A stretch of DNA of 64,000 bases, from positions 186,001 to 250,000 of the forward strand of contig JAXMBZ010000005.1 in the NCBI GenBank assembly GCA_046349615.1. The letters are read 5' to 3'. Position 1 is the first letter of the stretch. Every line of letters starts with the position of its first letter. Made by a program: the position numbers and the translations under genes. The DNA comes from JADJNY01 sp046349615 (GTDB lineage Bacteria; Planctomycetota; UBA1135; GCA-002686595). Below are positions 8,475-16,431 of the stretch, piece after piece. A model generated the notes under the pieces. The model was not told the origin of the DNA and made no database searches. It worked only from the letters and a program-made list of their open reading frames with translations.

Positions 8475-10082
8475 TCAGAGGCGGACGAGCCGCGCGTCGC
8501 GCACGGGCTCCAACGTCTTCAACGCGGCGAGCACGGCGGCGGAGGGCTCGTCGTACAGCGCGAGGATGCCCGTCGCGAGCCCGGCGCCCGACGGCGCGAG
8601 CTCGACGCGGCGGATGTTGACCTTGTGCCGGCCGAGCTCGGTGCCGAGGAGTCCGACGACGCCCGGCACGTCCGCGTGGCGCGTGATCAGCACCGGTCCC
8701 TTCGGGTCGAGGTCGAGCTCGAGCTCGTCGAAGCGCGTGATGCGCGGGCTCTGGCCGAAGAGCGTGCCCTCGACGAGGTGCGCCGTGCCGTCGGAGCTCG
8801 TCGCACGGACGGAGAGGCACGACTGATAGAGCGCATGCGCGGCCTCCTTGCGCTCGAAGAGCTGGAGTCCGCGCTCCTTCGCGAGCAGGGGCGCGTTCAC
8901 GAAGTTCACGCCGTGGTCGTGGTTCTGGCGCAGGACGCTCGAGAGCAGCGCGAGCGGGACGTGGCGGTAGTCCTTCTTCGCGAGCTCGCCCGACACCGTG
9001 AGCTCGAGCTTCGTGATCGGCGCCGTCGCGACCTGCGCCAGGAACGCGCCGAGCTTCTCGGACAGCACGACGTACGGTCCGACCTCGCGCAGGTCCTGCG
9101 CGCCGACCGCGGGCACGTTCACGGCGTTGTTCGCGACGCCGTCGAGCAGGAAGTCGGCGATCTGGTGCGCGACGTCCACGGCGACCGCGAGCTGCGCTTC
9201 GTTCGACGAGGCGCCGAGGTGCGGCGTGACGAGGACGTCGTCCTTGCCGAGCAGCGGGTTGTCCTTGGCCGGCGGCTCCTCGGCGAGCACGTCGAACGCA
9301 GCGCCCGCGAGGCGTTTTTCCTCGACGGCCTGGAGGACCGCGGCCTCGTCGACGAGGCCGCCGCGCGCGCAGTTGATCAAGCGCGCGCCCTTCTTCATCG
9401 CCGCGATGCGCTCCTTCGAGAGCAGGTTCTTGGTGCCGTCGAGCATCGGCACGTGCAGCGTGACGAAGTCGCTCCTCGCGAGCAGCGTGTCGAGGTCGAC
9501 GAGCTCGACGCCGGCCATCGGGCTCGCGCCCGCGGGCAGGAACGGATCGTGCGCGAGCACCTTCATCTTGAGCCCGAGCGCGCGGTCCGCGACGACGCGT
9601 CCGATGCGGCCGAGACCGACCACGCCGAGCGTCTTGCCCGTGATCTCGGTGCCCATCATGCCCTTCTTGCCCCAGCCGCCCTTCTTCGTCTCGCGGTCCG
9701 CCTTCGTGACGTGGCGCGCGAGCGCGAACATCAGGGCGAGCGCGAGCTCCGCCGTCGTCGTCGTGTTGCCCGTCGGCGTGTTCATGACGACGACGCCGCG
9801 CGCGCTCGCCGCGTCGCAGTCGACGTTGTCGACGCCGACGCCCGCGCGACCGACGACGCGCAGTGCGGGTGCCGCCTCGATCACGCGCCGCGTCACCTTC
9901 GTCGCGGAGCGCACGACGAGCGCGTGCACGTCCTTCACGCGCGCGACGAGCTCGTCCTCCTTGAGACCGATCGCGACCTCGGGCTCGAAGCCCTTCGACT
10001 GGAAGACCTGCATCGCCTGCGGGGCGAGCTCGTCGCAGATCAGGATGCGGAACGACGCGGGCGAGGGGCGGGCGGAGGTCAT
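8475..10082 (-). CDS. serA: D-3-phosphoglycerate dehydrogenase (long form)
   Basis: Catalyses the NAD-dependent first step of serine synthesis. The 535 residues are the long type with catalytic, NAD-binding, intervening (ASB) and C-terminal ACT domains. Visible motifs include VGRAGVGVDNVD, the nucleotide-binding GVVGLGRIGRVVADRA near residue 153, INCARGGLVDE and the catalytic His in VTPHLGASS near residue 288. The ACT domain (PVLITRHADVPGVVGLLG) starts near residue 462 and is the usual site of serine feedback. It is the first gene of the serA-serB-aminotransferase operon, with its promoter expected in the roughly 100 bases before 10082. Confidence 0.96.
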   Translation of the reverse strand: MTSARPSPASFRILICDELAPQAMQVFQSKGFEPEVAIGLKEDELVARVKDVHALVVRSATKVTRRVIEAAPALRVVGRAGVGVDNVDCDAASARGVVVMNTPTGNTTTTAELALALMFALARHVTKADRETKKGGWGKKGMMGTEITGKTLGVVGLGRIGRVVADRALGLKMKVLAHDPFLPAGASPMAGVELVDLDTLLARSDFVTLHVPMLDGTKNLLSKERIAAMKKGARLINCARGGLVDEAAVLQAVEEKRLAGAAFDVLAEEPPAKDNPLLGKDDVLVTPHLGASSNEAQLAVAVDVAHQIADFLLDGVANNAVNVPAVGAQDLREVGPYVVLSEKLGAFLAQVATAPITKLELTVSGELAKKDYRHVPLALLSSVLRQNHDHGVNFVNAPLLAKERGLQLFERKEAAHALYQSCLSVRATSSDGTAHLVEGTLFGQSPRITRFDELELDLDPKGPVLITRHADVPGVVGLLGTELGRHKVNIRRVELAPSGAGLATGILALYDEPSAAVLAALKTLEPVRDARLVRL

Positions 10083-10185
10083 GGCGCGGGACTCGGGTTG
10101 CTTTCCGGGAGCGGGGAACCGGCGAAAAGGCCGAGCGTTCTACCGGTCGGCGGGGGCCGGTGGAAGAGGAGGCCCGCGAAGGCCC

Positions 10186-10782
10186 TCATCCGCCCGCGAG
10201 CGCGAGCCGGAGGATGGTCTCGAGGTCCTTCGCCGTCGACTTCGCGAGCACCTTCTCGACGGACTTGCGCGCTTCCTTCTCGCTGTACCCGATCGAGACG
10301 AGCGCCGCGACGCCGTCCTCGACGAGGCGGTCCTTGCCCTGCGGCACGAGCACGCCGTCGGCGCCCGGTTGCGCGGCCGCCGCGAGCTTCTGCGCCTTGC
10401 CGCCGAGGTCGAGCAGGATCTGGTTCGCGGTCTTCTGGCCGACGCCCTTCACGCGCACGAGCGCCGCCGAGTCGCCCTGCGCGATCGCGCGCACGAGCTC
10501 GTCCTTCGCGATGCCGGAGAGGATCGAGAGCGCCATCACGGGCCCGACGCCGGTGACGGAGAGCAGGAGGCGGAAGACCTCGCGCGTCTCGCGGTCGGGG
10601 AAGCCGCAGAGGACGTGCGCGTCGTCGCGCACGACGAGGTGCGTGAAGACGCGCGCGCGCGTGCCGACGGAGGCGAAGGGCATCCCGATCGGGACGCTGA
10701 GGTCGTAGCCGACGCCGTTCACGTCGACGACGACGCGGCCGGCGGTCTTCGATGCGATCGTGCCCTCGAGGTACTCGTACAT
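10186..10782 (-). CDS. ruvA: Holliday junction branch migration protein RuvA
   Basis: RuvA forms tetramers that clamp Holliday junctions and direct the RuvB motor during recombinational repair. The 198 residues have domain I (MYEYLEGTIASKTAGRVVVD), the tandem helix-hairpin-helix domain II (VTGVGPVMALSILSG and VKGVGQKTANQILLDLGG) and the flexible linker followed by domain III (residues about 150-198, LVSIGYSEKEARKSVEKVL) that binds RuvB. Length and order are standard. ruvB and ruvC are not adjacent in this window. It is separated from the upstream TPR/alphaCTD gene by 212 bases that include a strong hairpin, so it is probably transcribed independently. Confidence 0.96.
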   Translation of the reverse strand: MYEYLEGTIASKTAGRVVVDVNGVGYDLSVPIGMPFASVGTRARVFTHLVVRDDAHVLCGFPDRETREVFRLLLSVTGVGPVMALSILSGIAKDELVRAIAQGDSAALVRVKGVGQKTANQILLDLGGKAQKLAAAAQPGADGVLVPQGKDRLVEDGVAALVSIGYSEKEARKSVEKVLAKSTAKDLETILRLALAGG

Positions 10783-10930
10783 GGTGCGTGCTCCGCGGGG
10801 AGCATCCCACGCGCGCGGCGGGGGTCAAGGGTCGAGCCGTCGCCCGCGCGCGCGTCCTCGCCGGCGGCGGGACGGCGCCGCGCGGGAAGGTCCGACGTCC
10901 GCGCCGCAGCGGAGCGCCGGCCGAAAGCAC

Positions 10931-10971
10931 CGCGCGCGCGGCGTCCGGTGCTCCGGACGCGCCGCGCGCGC
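10931..10971 (-). terminator. GC-rich hairpin downstream of the TPR/alphaCTD gene
   Basis: GCGTCCG at 10941-10947 pairs with CGGACGC at 10954-10960 around a 6-base loop. The stem continues outward through CG repeats with a small bulge. It lies 24 bases past the stop of the minus-strand gene at 10995-12344, and a short T-run follows on that strand (TTTC), so an intrinsic terminator is plausible. The weak T-run limits certainty. Confidence 0.4.
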
Positions 10972-10994
10972 GAAGGTCGACGATGCGAGCCGGC

Positions 10995-12344
10995 TCAGAC
11001 GCCCTTGGGCTTGAGCTTGAGGCCGAGCTCCGCGAGCTTCGCCTTGAGTTCCTGGAGCGAGGTCTGGCCGAAGTTCGGCATGCCGAGCATCTCCTCCTCG
11101 CTGTGCTGCACGATGTCGCCGACGGTCAGGCAGCCCATCGACTCGACGGTGCGGCGCGCGCGGATCGAGAGCTCGAGGTCGCTCACCGCCTTGTTCATCA
11201 CTTCGTTGTTGCTGTCGGTGTTGTAGCGACGGCGGGCGGCCTCGATCGACGCGACCGCCTCCTCGCGCGCCATCCCGAGGCGCAGGCCCTTCGAGCCCAG
11301 GATCTCCTTGATCTCCGCGAGCGACGTCTCGCCGAAGTTCTTGTAGGAGAGGAGCTCCTGCTCGGTCTGCCGGACGAGGTCGCCCAGCGTGAGGATGTTC
11401 ATCTTGTTGAGGCAGTTGCGCGCGCGGACCGAGAGCTCGAAGTCCGTGATCGGGATGCGGAGGATCTGGTCGAGGCGGTCCTGCTTCCGCTCGAGGTCCT
11501 CGTCGTAGTACATGTTCATCCCCGACCGCGCGTCGTCCATGAAGCGGCGCAGCTTCGGATCGGTGGGGTAGGAGCGCACGGCGATGTCGAAGCACGCCGC
11601 GGCGTCGTCGTCCCGGCCGAGGTCCTCGAGCAGCATGCCGATGTTGACGACCACGTTCTTGTCGATCGGCAGCATCGACGCGAGCGTCTGGTACGCCTCG
11701 AGCGCCTGTTCGTCGAGGCCGGCGCGCTCGGAGACGTAGGCGAGGCGGAACAGGTTCGCGCGGTGGGTCGGGTCGAGCTCGCGCGCCGCGGTGTAGTGAT
11801 CGAGCGCGAGCTCGTAGTCGCGAGCGAGCTCCGCCGCGCGTCCGTGGAGATAGCGCCCTTCCGCGCTCGCGTTGAACGCGGCCGTCGATTGCTCGAGGGC
11901 GCGCGCGAGGTTCTGGTGCGCCTTGTCCTCGTCGCCGCTCGCGAGGTCCATCTCGAGGCGCGCTTCGAGCATCCCACCGCGCGGGCGCGGCTCGTCGGGG
12001 TAGGCCTTCGAGAGGCGCTCGTAGATCGGCAGCGCGTCCTGCGGGCGGCCCATCGACATGCACGCCTTCGCGCGCGTGAACGAGGCGACGTTGTCTTCGC
12101 CGTGCTTCGCGAGCAGCTCGGAGCAGCGCGCGTAGTCGCCCGTCATCCAGCAGCCGAGGCCCTTCCTGCGGCCTTCCTCGCCCGCGTCGGAGAGTTGCGC
12201 GAGGCGGTTCTTGAAGCTCTCGAGGCCGTGGCGGCGGCGGAAGAGCTCGGGGCGGGCCGCCACGAGCGCGGCGAAGCTCGGGATCGGGCTCGTCAGGATG
12301 TCGAAGCCGCTCGATTCGGCGGTGGCGAGGCCTCCGGTCGTCAT
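10995..12344 (-). CDS. TPR protein with two tandem RNA polymerase alpha C-terminal domains
   Basis: 449 residues. Residues about 50-290 hold tetratricopeptide-like helix pairs (DYELALDHYTAARELDPTH, DEQALEAYQTLASMLP, DDDAAACFDIAVRSYPTD). Two alphaCTD-like domains follow: about 297-358 (FELSVRARNCLNKMNILTLGD, then FGETSLAEIKEIL) and about 384-449 (LELSIRARRTVESMGCLTVGD, then FGQTSLQELKAKL). Compared with E. coli alpha, the first copy keeps the Arg and Asn equivalent to R265 and N268 that contact UP-element DNA. The second keeps the Arg but not the Asn. There is no alpha N-terminal assembly domain, so it is not RpoA. It may bind DNA, polymerase or both; role unknown. Confidence 0.88.
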   Translation of the reverse strand: MTTGGLATAESSGFDILTSPIPSFAALVAARPELFRRRHGLESFKNRLAQLSDAGEEGRRKGLGCWMTGDYARCSELLAKHGEDNVASFTRAKACMSMGRPQDALPIYERLSKAYPDEPRPRGGMLEARLEMDLASGDEDKAHQNLARALEQSTAAFNASAEGRYLHGRAAELARDYELALDHYTAARELDPTHRANLFRLAYVSERAGLDEQALEAYQTLASMLPIDKNVVVNIGMLLEDLGRDDDAAACFDIAVRSYPTDPKLRRFMDDARSGMNMYYDEDLERKQDRLDQILRIPITDFELSVRARNCLNKMNILTLGDLVRQTEQELLSYKNFGETSLAEIKEILGSKGLRLGMAREEAVASIEAARRRYNTDSNNEVMNKAVSDLELSIRARRTVESMGCLTVGDIVQHSEEEMLGMPNFGQTSLQELKAKLAELGLKLKPKGV

Positions 12345-12804
12345 GAACTCTTCCTTTGAGATGCGGTGCGCTGGGGAGACGGTGGGGGAGCCCGTGGGCG
12401 GGCTCGGACCCCTTCGGTGCCGGCGTGAGGCCGGGGGAGAAGTGCGTGAGGATAGGAGGCGCCGCGCCGGGCGTCAAACGGCCCCGAGGCCGGGGCGCGC
12501 CGGCGGAGGAGGTCCTCCGGACCGTTCCGGGCCCTCGAAGCCGAGCGCTCGACCTCGCCGGGCCGGTCGGTCCGTCGTCCGCCGTGACCGGGACGTCTCG
12601 GCGTGCTTCGGGCGCGAGCGGGGCCGCGGACGCTCGTTCGCGCTCTCGCAGGCGGTCGCGAGAGCGCGCCTCCGCACCCTGCGCTCCGCGCGCAAGCCGC
12701 GCCGATCCAGCGACTTGAATCGCGCCGCGTGCGGCGCGCTTCCATCGCTCCTCGCGAAGGGATAGATCCGCGCGCGAGCCAGGCGAACGAACGCTCGCCT
12801 CACC
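12345..12804. other. Divergent intergenic region, 460 bases
   Basis: Separates the minus-strand TPR/alphaCTD gene from the plus-strand HIT gene. I see no convincing gene in either strand; the reading frames crossing it are Arg/Pro-rich shadows. It must hold promoters in both directions. A -35/-10 pair for the HIT gene is recorded separately, and a small hairpin made of GCGCCGC...GCGGCGC lies at about 12722-12738, overlapping its upstream edge. The stretch 12380-12640 shows nothing else I can name. Confidence 0.5.
12740..12768 (+). promoter_or_regulatory. Candidate sigma-70-type promoter for the HIT/murA genes
   Basis: TTCCAT at 12740-12745, 17 bases, then TAGATC at 12763-12768, ending 36 bases before the HIT start codon. 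Spacing is ideal and the pattern resembles other candidate promoters in this window. Assignment is by eye only. Confidence 0.4.
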
Positions 12805-13140
12805 ATGAACTGCATCTTCTGCTCGATCGCAAGCGGCACGATTCCCTCGCAGCGCGTCTACGAGGACGAGCTCGTGTTCGCCTTTCGCGACATCCGGCCG
12901 CAGGCTCCCACCCACGTGCTCGTCGTGCCGCGTGCACACGTCGCGTCCCTGTGGGAGCTCGAGGACGAGCGCCTCGCCGGACGGTTGCTCTCGGTCGCCG
13001 CGCGCGTCGCGCGCTCCGAGAAGCTCGAGCTCGGTTGGCGCCTGATCGCGAACACGCGCGAGCACGGCGGCCAGGAGGTCGAGCACCTCCACCTGCACGT
13101 GGTGGGCGGGAAGGCGCTGGGGCGCATGCTCCCCGGCTGA
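12805..13140 (+). CDS. HIT family protein (histidine triad nucleotide-binding hydrolase)
   Basis: A 111-residue cytosolic protein of the HINT branch that hydrolyses nucleotide phosphoramidates or related adenylates. It begins CIFCSIASGTIPSQRVYEDE, where the two N-terminal cysteines match the zinc-binding pair common in HINT proteins. It ends with the histidine triad HLHLHVVGG (His at 94, 96, 98) and GRMLPG. The upstream His of the fold, in APTHVLVVPRAHVASL, is present. Length is normal. It is followed after 56 bases by murA on the same strand, so the two may be cotranscribed. Confidence 0.93.
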   Translation: MNCIFCSIASGTIPSQRVYEDELVFAFRDIRPQAPTHVLVVPRAHVASLWELEDERLAGRLLSVAARVARSEKLELGWRLIANTREHGGQEVEHLHLHVVGGKALGRMLPG

Positions 13141-13196
13141 CGTTCGCCGAGTACTCCCGAATCCACACACACCACCAAGTCCTGAGGGGAACTGGG

Positions 13197-14498
13197 TTGG
13201 ACAAACTCGTCATCGAGGGCGGTCATCCGCTCGAAGGCACCGTCACCACCTGCGGCTCGAAGAACGCCGTGCTGCCGATCCTCGCAGCCGGTCTGCTCAC
13301 GAGCGGCAAGCTCCGCATCACGAACGCGCCGAAGCTCTCGGACGTCGACACGATGATGCAGGTCCTGCGCGACCTCGAGTGCTCCGCGGAGCGCAACGCC
13401 GACGGCGTGCTCGAGCTCCAGCCCGGCCCGAAGCTCGTCAACGTCGCGGGCTGGGACAACGTCCGCAAGATGCGCGGCTCCGTCGCCGTGCTCGGACCGC
13501 TGCTCGCGCGCACCGGTCACGCGGAGGTTTCGCTGCCCGGCGGCTGCGTCTTCGGCGTGCGGCCGATCGACCTCCACCTGAAGGGGATGGAGGCGCTCGG
13601 CGCGCGCGTGAAGATCGAACACGGCAACGTGATCGCGGAGGCGCCGCGCGGCGGTCTGCGCGGAGCCGAGATGTTCCTCGGCGGCGCGTTCGGCAGCTCC
13701 GTGCTCGGCACGGCGAACGTGATGATGGCGGCCGTGCTCGCGAAGGGCCGCACCGTCATCCACGGCGCCGCGTGCGAACCGGAGGTCGAGGACCTCGGGA
13801 ACTGCCTCCTGAAGATGGGCGCGAAGATCAAGGGCCTCGGCTCGCCGCGCGTCGAGGTCGAGGGCGTGAGCCAGCTCGGCGACGCCGAGGTGGCCGTGAT
13901 CCCCGACCGCATCGAGGCGGGCACGTACGTGATCGCCGGCGCGATGGTCGGCGGACGCGTGCGCGTCGAGAACTGCCGGCCCGAGCACCTGCGCTGTCTG
14001 CTCGACAAGCTGTGGGAAGCGCGCGTGCCGTTCGACGCGGGCGACGACTGGATCGAGACGCAGCCGTACCACCCGCGCGACCCCGCGCGCCGGCCGCGTC
14101 CGACCGACGTGACGACGCTGCCGTACCCGAACTTCCCGACCGACCTGCAGGCGCAGTGGATGGCGCTGATGACGCTCGCCGACGGGATCAGCGTGATCAC
14201 CGAGGGCATCTACCCCGACCGCTACATGCACATCGCGGAGCTCGCGCGCCTCGGCGCGCAGGTGCGGCGCCAGGGAGCGAGCGCCATCGTGCAGGGCACG
14301 CCGCGCCTGTCGGGCGCGCAGGTGATGGCGAGCGACCTCCGCGCGAGCGCGGCGCTCGTGCTCGCGGGGCTCGTCGCCGACGGGAAGACCGAGGTGCACC
14401 GCGTCTACCACATCGATCGCGGCTACGAGAAGATCGAGGAGCGGCTCCAGGGCCTCGGCGCGAAGATCGAGCGCGTCAAGGACGACCAGGGCCCCTGA
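13197..14498 (+). CDS. murA: UDP-N-acetylglucosamine 1-carboxyvinyltransferase
   Basis: First committed step of peptidoglycan synthesis, adding enolpyruvate from PEP to UDP-GlcNAc. The 433-residue protein has SKNAVLPILAAGLL near residue 21 with the conserved Lys-Asn pair. The catalytic Cys is at residue 117 in GGCVFGVRPIDLHL, so the fosfomycin-reactive residue is retained. The C-terminal half has PYPNFPTDLQAQWMAL, typical of MurA. The start is a TTG at 13197, preceded by GAGGGG at 13184-13189 with seven-base spacing. The first usable ATG would cut into the conserved N-terminus. A functional MurA agrees with current evidence that planctomycetes make peptidoglycan. Confidence 0.95.
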   Translation: MDKLVIEGGHPLEGTVTTCGSKNAVLPILAAGLLTSGKLRITNAPKLSDVDTMMQVLRDLECSAERNADGVLELQPGPKLVNVAGWDNVRKMRGSVAVLGPLLARTGHAEVSLPGGCVFGVRPIDLHLKGMEALGARVKIEHGNVIAEAPRGGLRGAEMFLGGAFGSSVLGTANVMMAAVLAKGRTVIHGAACEPEVEDLGNCLLKMGAKIKGLGSPRVEVEGVSQLGDAEVAVIPDRIEAGTYVIAGAMVGGRVRVENCRPEHLRCLLDKLWEARVPFDAGDDWIETQPYHPRDPARRPRPTDVTTLPYPNFPTDLQAQWMALMTLADGISVITEGIYPDRYMHIAELARLGAQVRRQGASAIVQGTPRLSGAQVMASDLRASAALVLAGLVADGKTEVHRVYHIDRGYEKIEERLQGLGAKIERVKDDQGP

Positions 14499-14529
14499 GC
14501 CCGGCCGGGCTCGGCGCCGACCATCGCAT

Positions 14530-14555
14530 GGAGAGCTCGCGCGGGCGGGCTCTCC
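14530..14555 (+). terminator. Hairpin after murA
   Basis: GGAGAGC at 14530-14536 pairs with GCTCTCC at 14549-14555 across a 12-base loop, 31 bases past the murA stop. No clear T-run follows, so it may be a terminator of a GC-rich type or an RNA 3' end stabiliser. Confidence 0.4.
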
Positions 14556-14734
14556 GTTGCGTTCGTCGTCGTGCAGGGCGGGAGCCACTCACTGGGGATT
14601 TGCAGGATTCCGACGGACGCGGGCTCCCGCCGATCGTCGCTCCCAGGTGTACTCTGGTTCCATTCTCGTCGGCCGGCGGGGCCGCACGAGAAGTTCGCTC
14701 GCCCGCCGTGCTCTTCGTTTGGGAAGGAACACCC

Positions 14735-15136
14735 ATGAACTCGATGCAGGAACTCTCCGCTCGTCTCGCTCAGGTGGAACGCTCGAACCGCCGGATGAAG
14801 CTCCTCGGCGGTCTCGGTCTCGCGCTCGCGCTCGTCGGCTTCGCCGCGCCGAAGGTGTGCGACGTGGTGACGGGGGAGCGGCTCGTGTTGCACGACGAGA
14901 GCGGCCGCACGCGCGTCGCGATCGACGCGTACCGCACGTCGCAGCCGGCGGTGCAGTTCACGTCGTCCTCGGGCAAGGTCGTCGGCACGCTCGCCGTGAA
15001 CGACGACGGCATCGCGAGCTTGACGCTGTACGACGCGAAGGGCGTCAAGCGCGGCTCCTACCAGTGGGGCAACGAGCCCGCGACGCCGCAGCCCGAATCG
15101 AAGGGCAAACCGGACACGGTGTCGATGGCGCGGTGA
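14735..15136 (+). CDS. Small single-span membrane protein, unrecognised
   Basis: 133 residues. The ATG at 14735 follows a purine-rich GGGAAGGAA site. Residues 1-20 form a short charged helix (MNSMQELSARLAQVERSNRR), 21-40 a membrane segment (MKLLGGLGLALALVGFAAP), and the rest is an extracytoplasmic beta-rich domain. It contains repeated motifs of the form GERLVLHDESGRTRVAID, ...GKVVGTLAVNDDGIASLTLYD and GVKRGSYQW. I do not know a name for it. Small anchored proteins with such strand repeats occur in planctomycetes as hypothetical proteins. It ends before a strong terminator shared with the convergent terC-like gene. Confidence 0.7.
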   Translation: MNSMQELSARLAQVERSNRRMKLLGGLGLALALVGFAAPKVCDVVTGERLVLHDESGRTRVAIDAYRTSQPAVQFTSSSGKVVGTLAVNDDGIASLTLYDAKGVKRGSYQWGNEPATPQPESKGKPDTVSMAR

Positions 15137-15180
15137 GCGCGCCGCGACGAACGCGGTGAGGCGCTCTCGCTTCTCCGCAC

Positions 15181-15230
15181 CGAAAGACACGAGCCCGCGC
15201 GGGAGATTCCCGGCGGGCTCGTGCGCTTCG
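15181..15230. terminator. Bidirectional terminator hairpin between convergent genes
   Basis: An 11-base perfect stem (CACGAGCCCGC at 15188-15198 with GCGGGCTCGTG at 15213-15223) is extended inside by CGGG/CCCG around an AGATT loop. It is flanked by CGAA (15181) and TTCG (15227). It sits between the stop at 15136 (plus) and the stop at 15283 (minus), so it can terminate both transcripts. Confidence 0.75.
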
Positions 15231-15282
15231 AGGGGAGGAGGTTGCCGCGACGGTGCGCCTCGAACGCTCCGCGCGGGTTCGT

Positions 15283-16311
15283 TCAACCGGCCGCGCCCTC
15301 GCGCGTCGTCCTCGGGCCGCGGGGCAGCGTGCCCGCGAGCTCTTCGTCGCGCGGACGCGTCTCGGTCGCCGCACGCTCGCTCCGTCGTTCGCGCCGCGCG
15401 ACCCACAGCGACGCGCCGATCGAACCCGCGAGCAGGAGCCCGATCACGCCGAGCGAGAGCCCCACCGGCACTTTGTACACGTCGACGAGGGTCATCTTCG
15501 CCCCGACGAACAGCAGCACTCCGGCGAGCCCGACCTTCAGGTAGCGGAACTGGTCGACGACGCCCGCGAGCAGGAAGTAGAGCGAGCGCAGCCCGAGGAT
15601 CGCGAAGATGTTCGACGTGAACACGAGGAACGGATCGCTCGTCACCGCATAGATCGCCGGGATCGAGTCGATCGCGAACACGACGTCGGTGAACTCGACC
15701 GCGAGCAGCGCGAGGAAGAGCGGCGTCGCGAACAGACGTCCGCCCTCGCGCACGAAGAAGCTCTCGCACGTCGCGTCCTGCTTGACGGGGAAGAAGCGCT
15801 TCACGAGGCGAACGACGGGGTTGCGTCCCGGGTCCGTCTGGCCCGTTCGCTGCACGAGGAGCTTGATCCCCGTCGCGATCAAGATCGCGCCGAAGACGTA
15901 GATCGCCCAATGGAACTGCTGGAGGAACGCTCCGCCCAAGAGAACGAACGCCGCACGCAGCACGAGCGCGCCGAGGATGCCCCAGAACAGCACCCGGTGC
16001 TGGAGGTGCGAGGGGATCGCGAAGTACGAGAAGATGACGACGAAGACGAAGATGTTGTCGACGGAGAGCGCCTTCTCGATCAGGTAGCCCGTCGCGAACT
16101 CGAGCGCCTTCTGCTCGCCGGCGAACGCGTAGAGGCCCGCGTTGAAGACGAGCGCGAGCAGCACCCACACGCCGCTCCAAGTCGCCGCCTCCTTCACGGA
16201 GACCGCGTGGGCCTTGCGATGGAACACGCCGAGGTCGAGCGCGAGCATCGCGAGCACGAAGACGAGGAAGCCGGTCCAGAGGAGCGGGTTTCCGATGGTG
16301 TCGAAGGTCAT
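15283..16311 (-). CDS. TerC family integral membrane protein
   Basis: A 342-residue inner-membrane protein with about nine hydrophobic segments. Signature sequences include YLIEKALSVDNIFVFVVIFSYF near residue 80 (with the acidic Glu and Asp in the membrane), a second acidic motif AVEFTDVVFAIDSIPAI near residue 210 and SNIFAILGLRSLYF. TerC/Alx relatives export manganese or assist metal loading of secreted proteins. The tellurite label is historical. The start ATG at 16311 gives a normal N-terminus; upstream frame is shadow. A charged tail of about 30 residues follows the last helix. A perfect hairpin at 16330-16348 lies in its leader, but I see no yybP-ykoY manganese riboswitch consensus. Confidence 0.9.
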   Translation of the reverse strand: MTFDTIGNPLLWTGFLVFVLAMLALDLGVFHRKAHAVSVKEAATWSGVWVLLALVFNAGLYAFAGEQKALEFATGYLIEKALSVDNIFVFVVIFSYFAIPSHLQHRVLFWGILGALVLRAAFVLLGGAFLQQFHWAIYVFGAILIATGIKLLVQRTGQTDPGRNPVVRLVKRFFPVKQDATCESFFVREGGRLFATPLFLALLAVEFTDVVFAIDSIPAIYAVTSDPFLVFTSNIFAILGLRSLYFLLAGVVDQFRYLKVGLAGVLLFVGAKMTLVDVYKVPVGLSLGVIGLLLAGSIGASLWVARRERRSERAATETRPRDEELAGTLPRGPRTTREGAAG

Positions 16312-16329
16312 GGTTTTCGGGTCGTTCTG

Positions 16330-16348
16330 GGGCTCGAGGGTCGAGCCC
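16330..16348 (-). promoter_or_regulatory. Hairpin in the 5' leader of the TerC-family gene
   Basis: GGGCTCGA at 16330-16337 pairs perfectly with TCGAGCCC at 16341-16348 over a 3-base loop. It ends 19 bases before the start codon on the minus strand. It could shield the ribosome site or be an operator; function unknown. Confidence 0.35.
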
Positions 16349-16390
16349 GTCGGCACGCGGAAGAGACGGACTGGGGGACGGGGCCGCGGA

Positions 16391-16421
16391 GCCCTCGCGC
16401 GCCGCGTGAGCACGCGAGGGC
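16391..16421 (-). terminator. Hairpin downstream of the ribosome hibernation factor gene
   Basis: GCCCTCGCG at 16391-16399 pairs perfectly with CGCGAGGGC at 16413-16421 around 13 bases. It begins 11 bases after the stop codon at 16432 on the minus strand, consistent with a terminator or attenuator before the TerC-family gene. Confidence 0.5.
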
Positions 16422-16431
16422 CGGCCCGCGA

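Noticed and set aside
12345..12804. tRNA or small RNA gene in the divergent gap
   Set aside because: No T-arm consensus (GTTCGA...) or cloverleaf could be drawn on either strand.
16312..16431. yybP-ykoY manganese riboswitch before the TerC-family gene
   Set aside because: Only simple hairpins are visible; the conserved loops of that riboswitch were not found.
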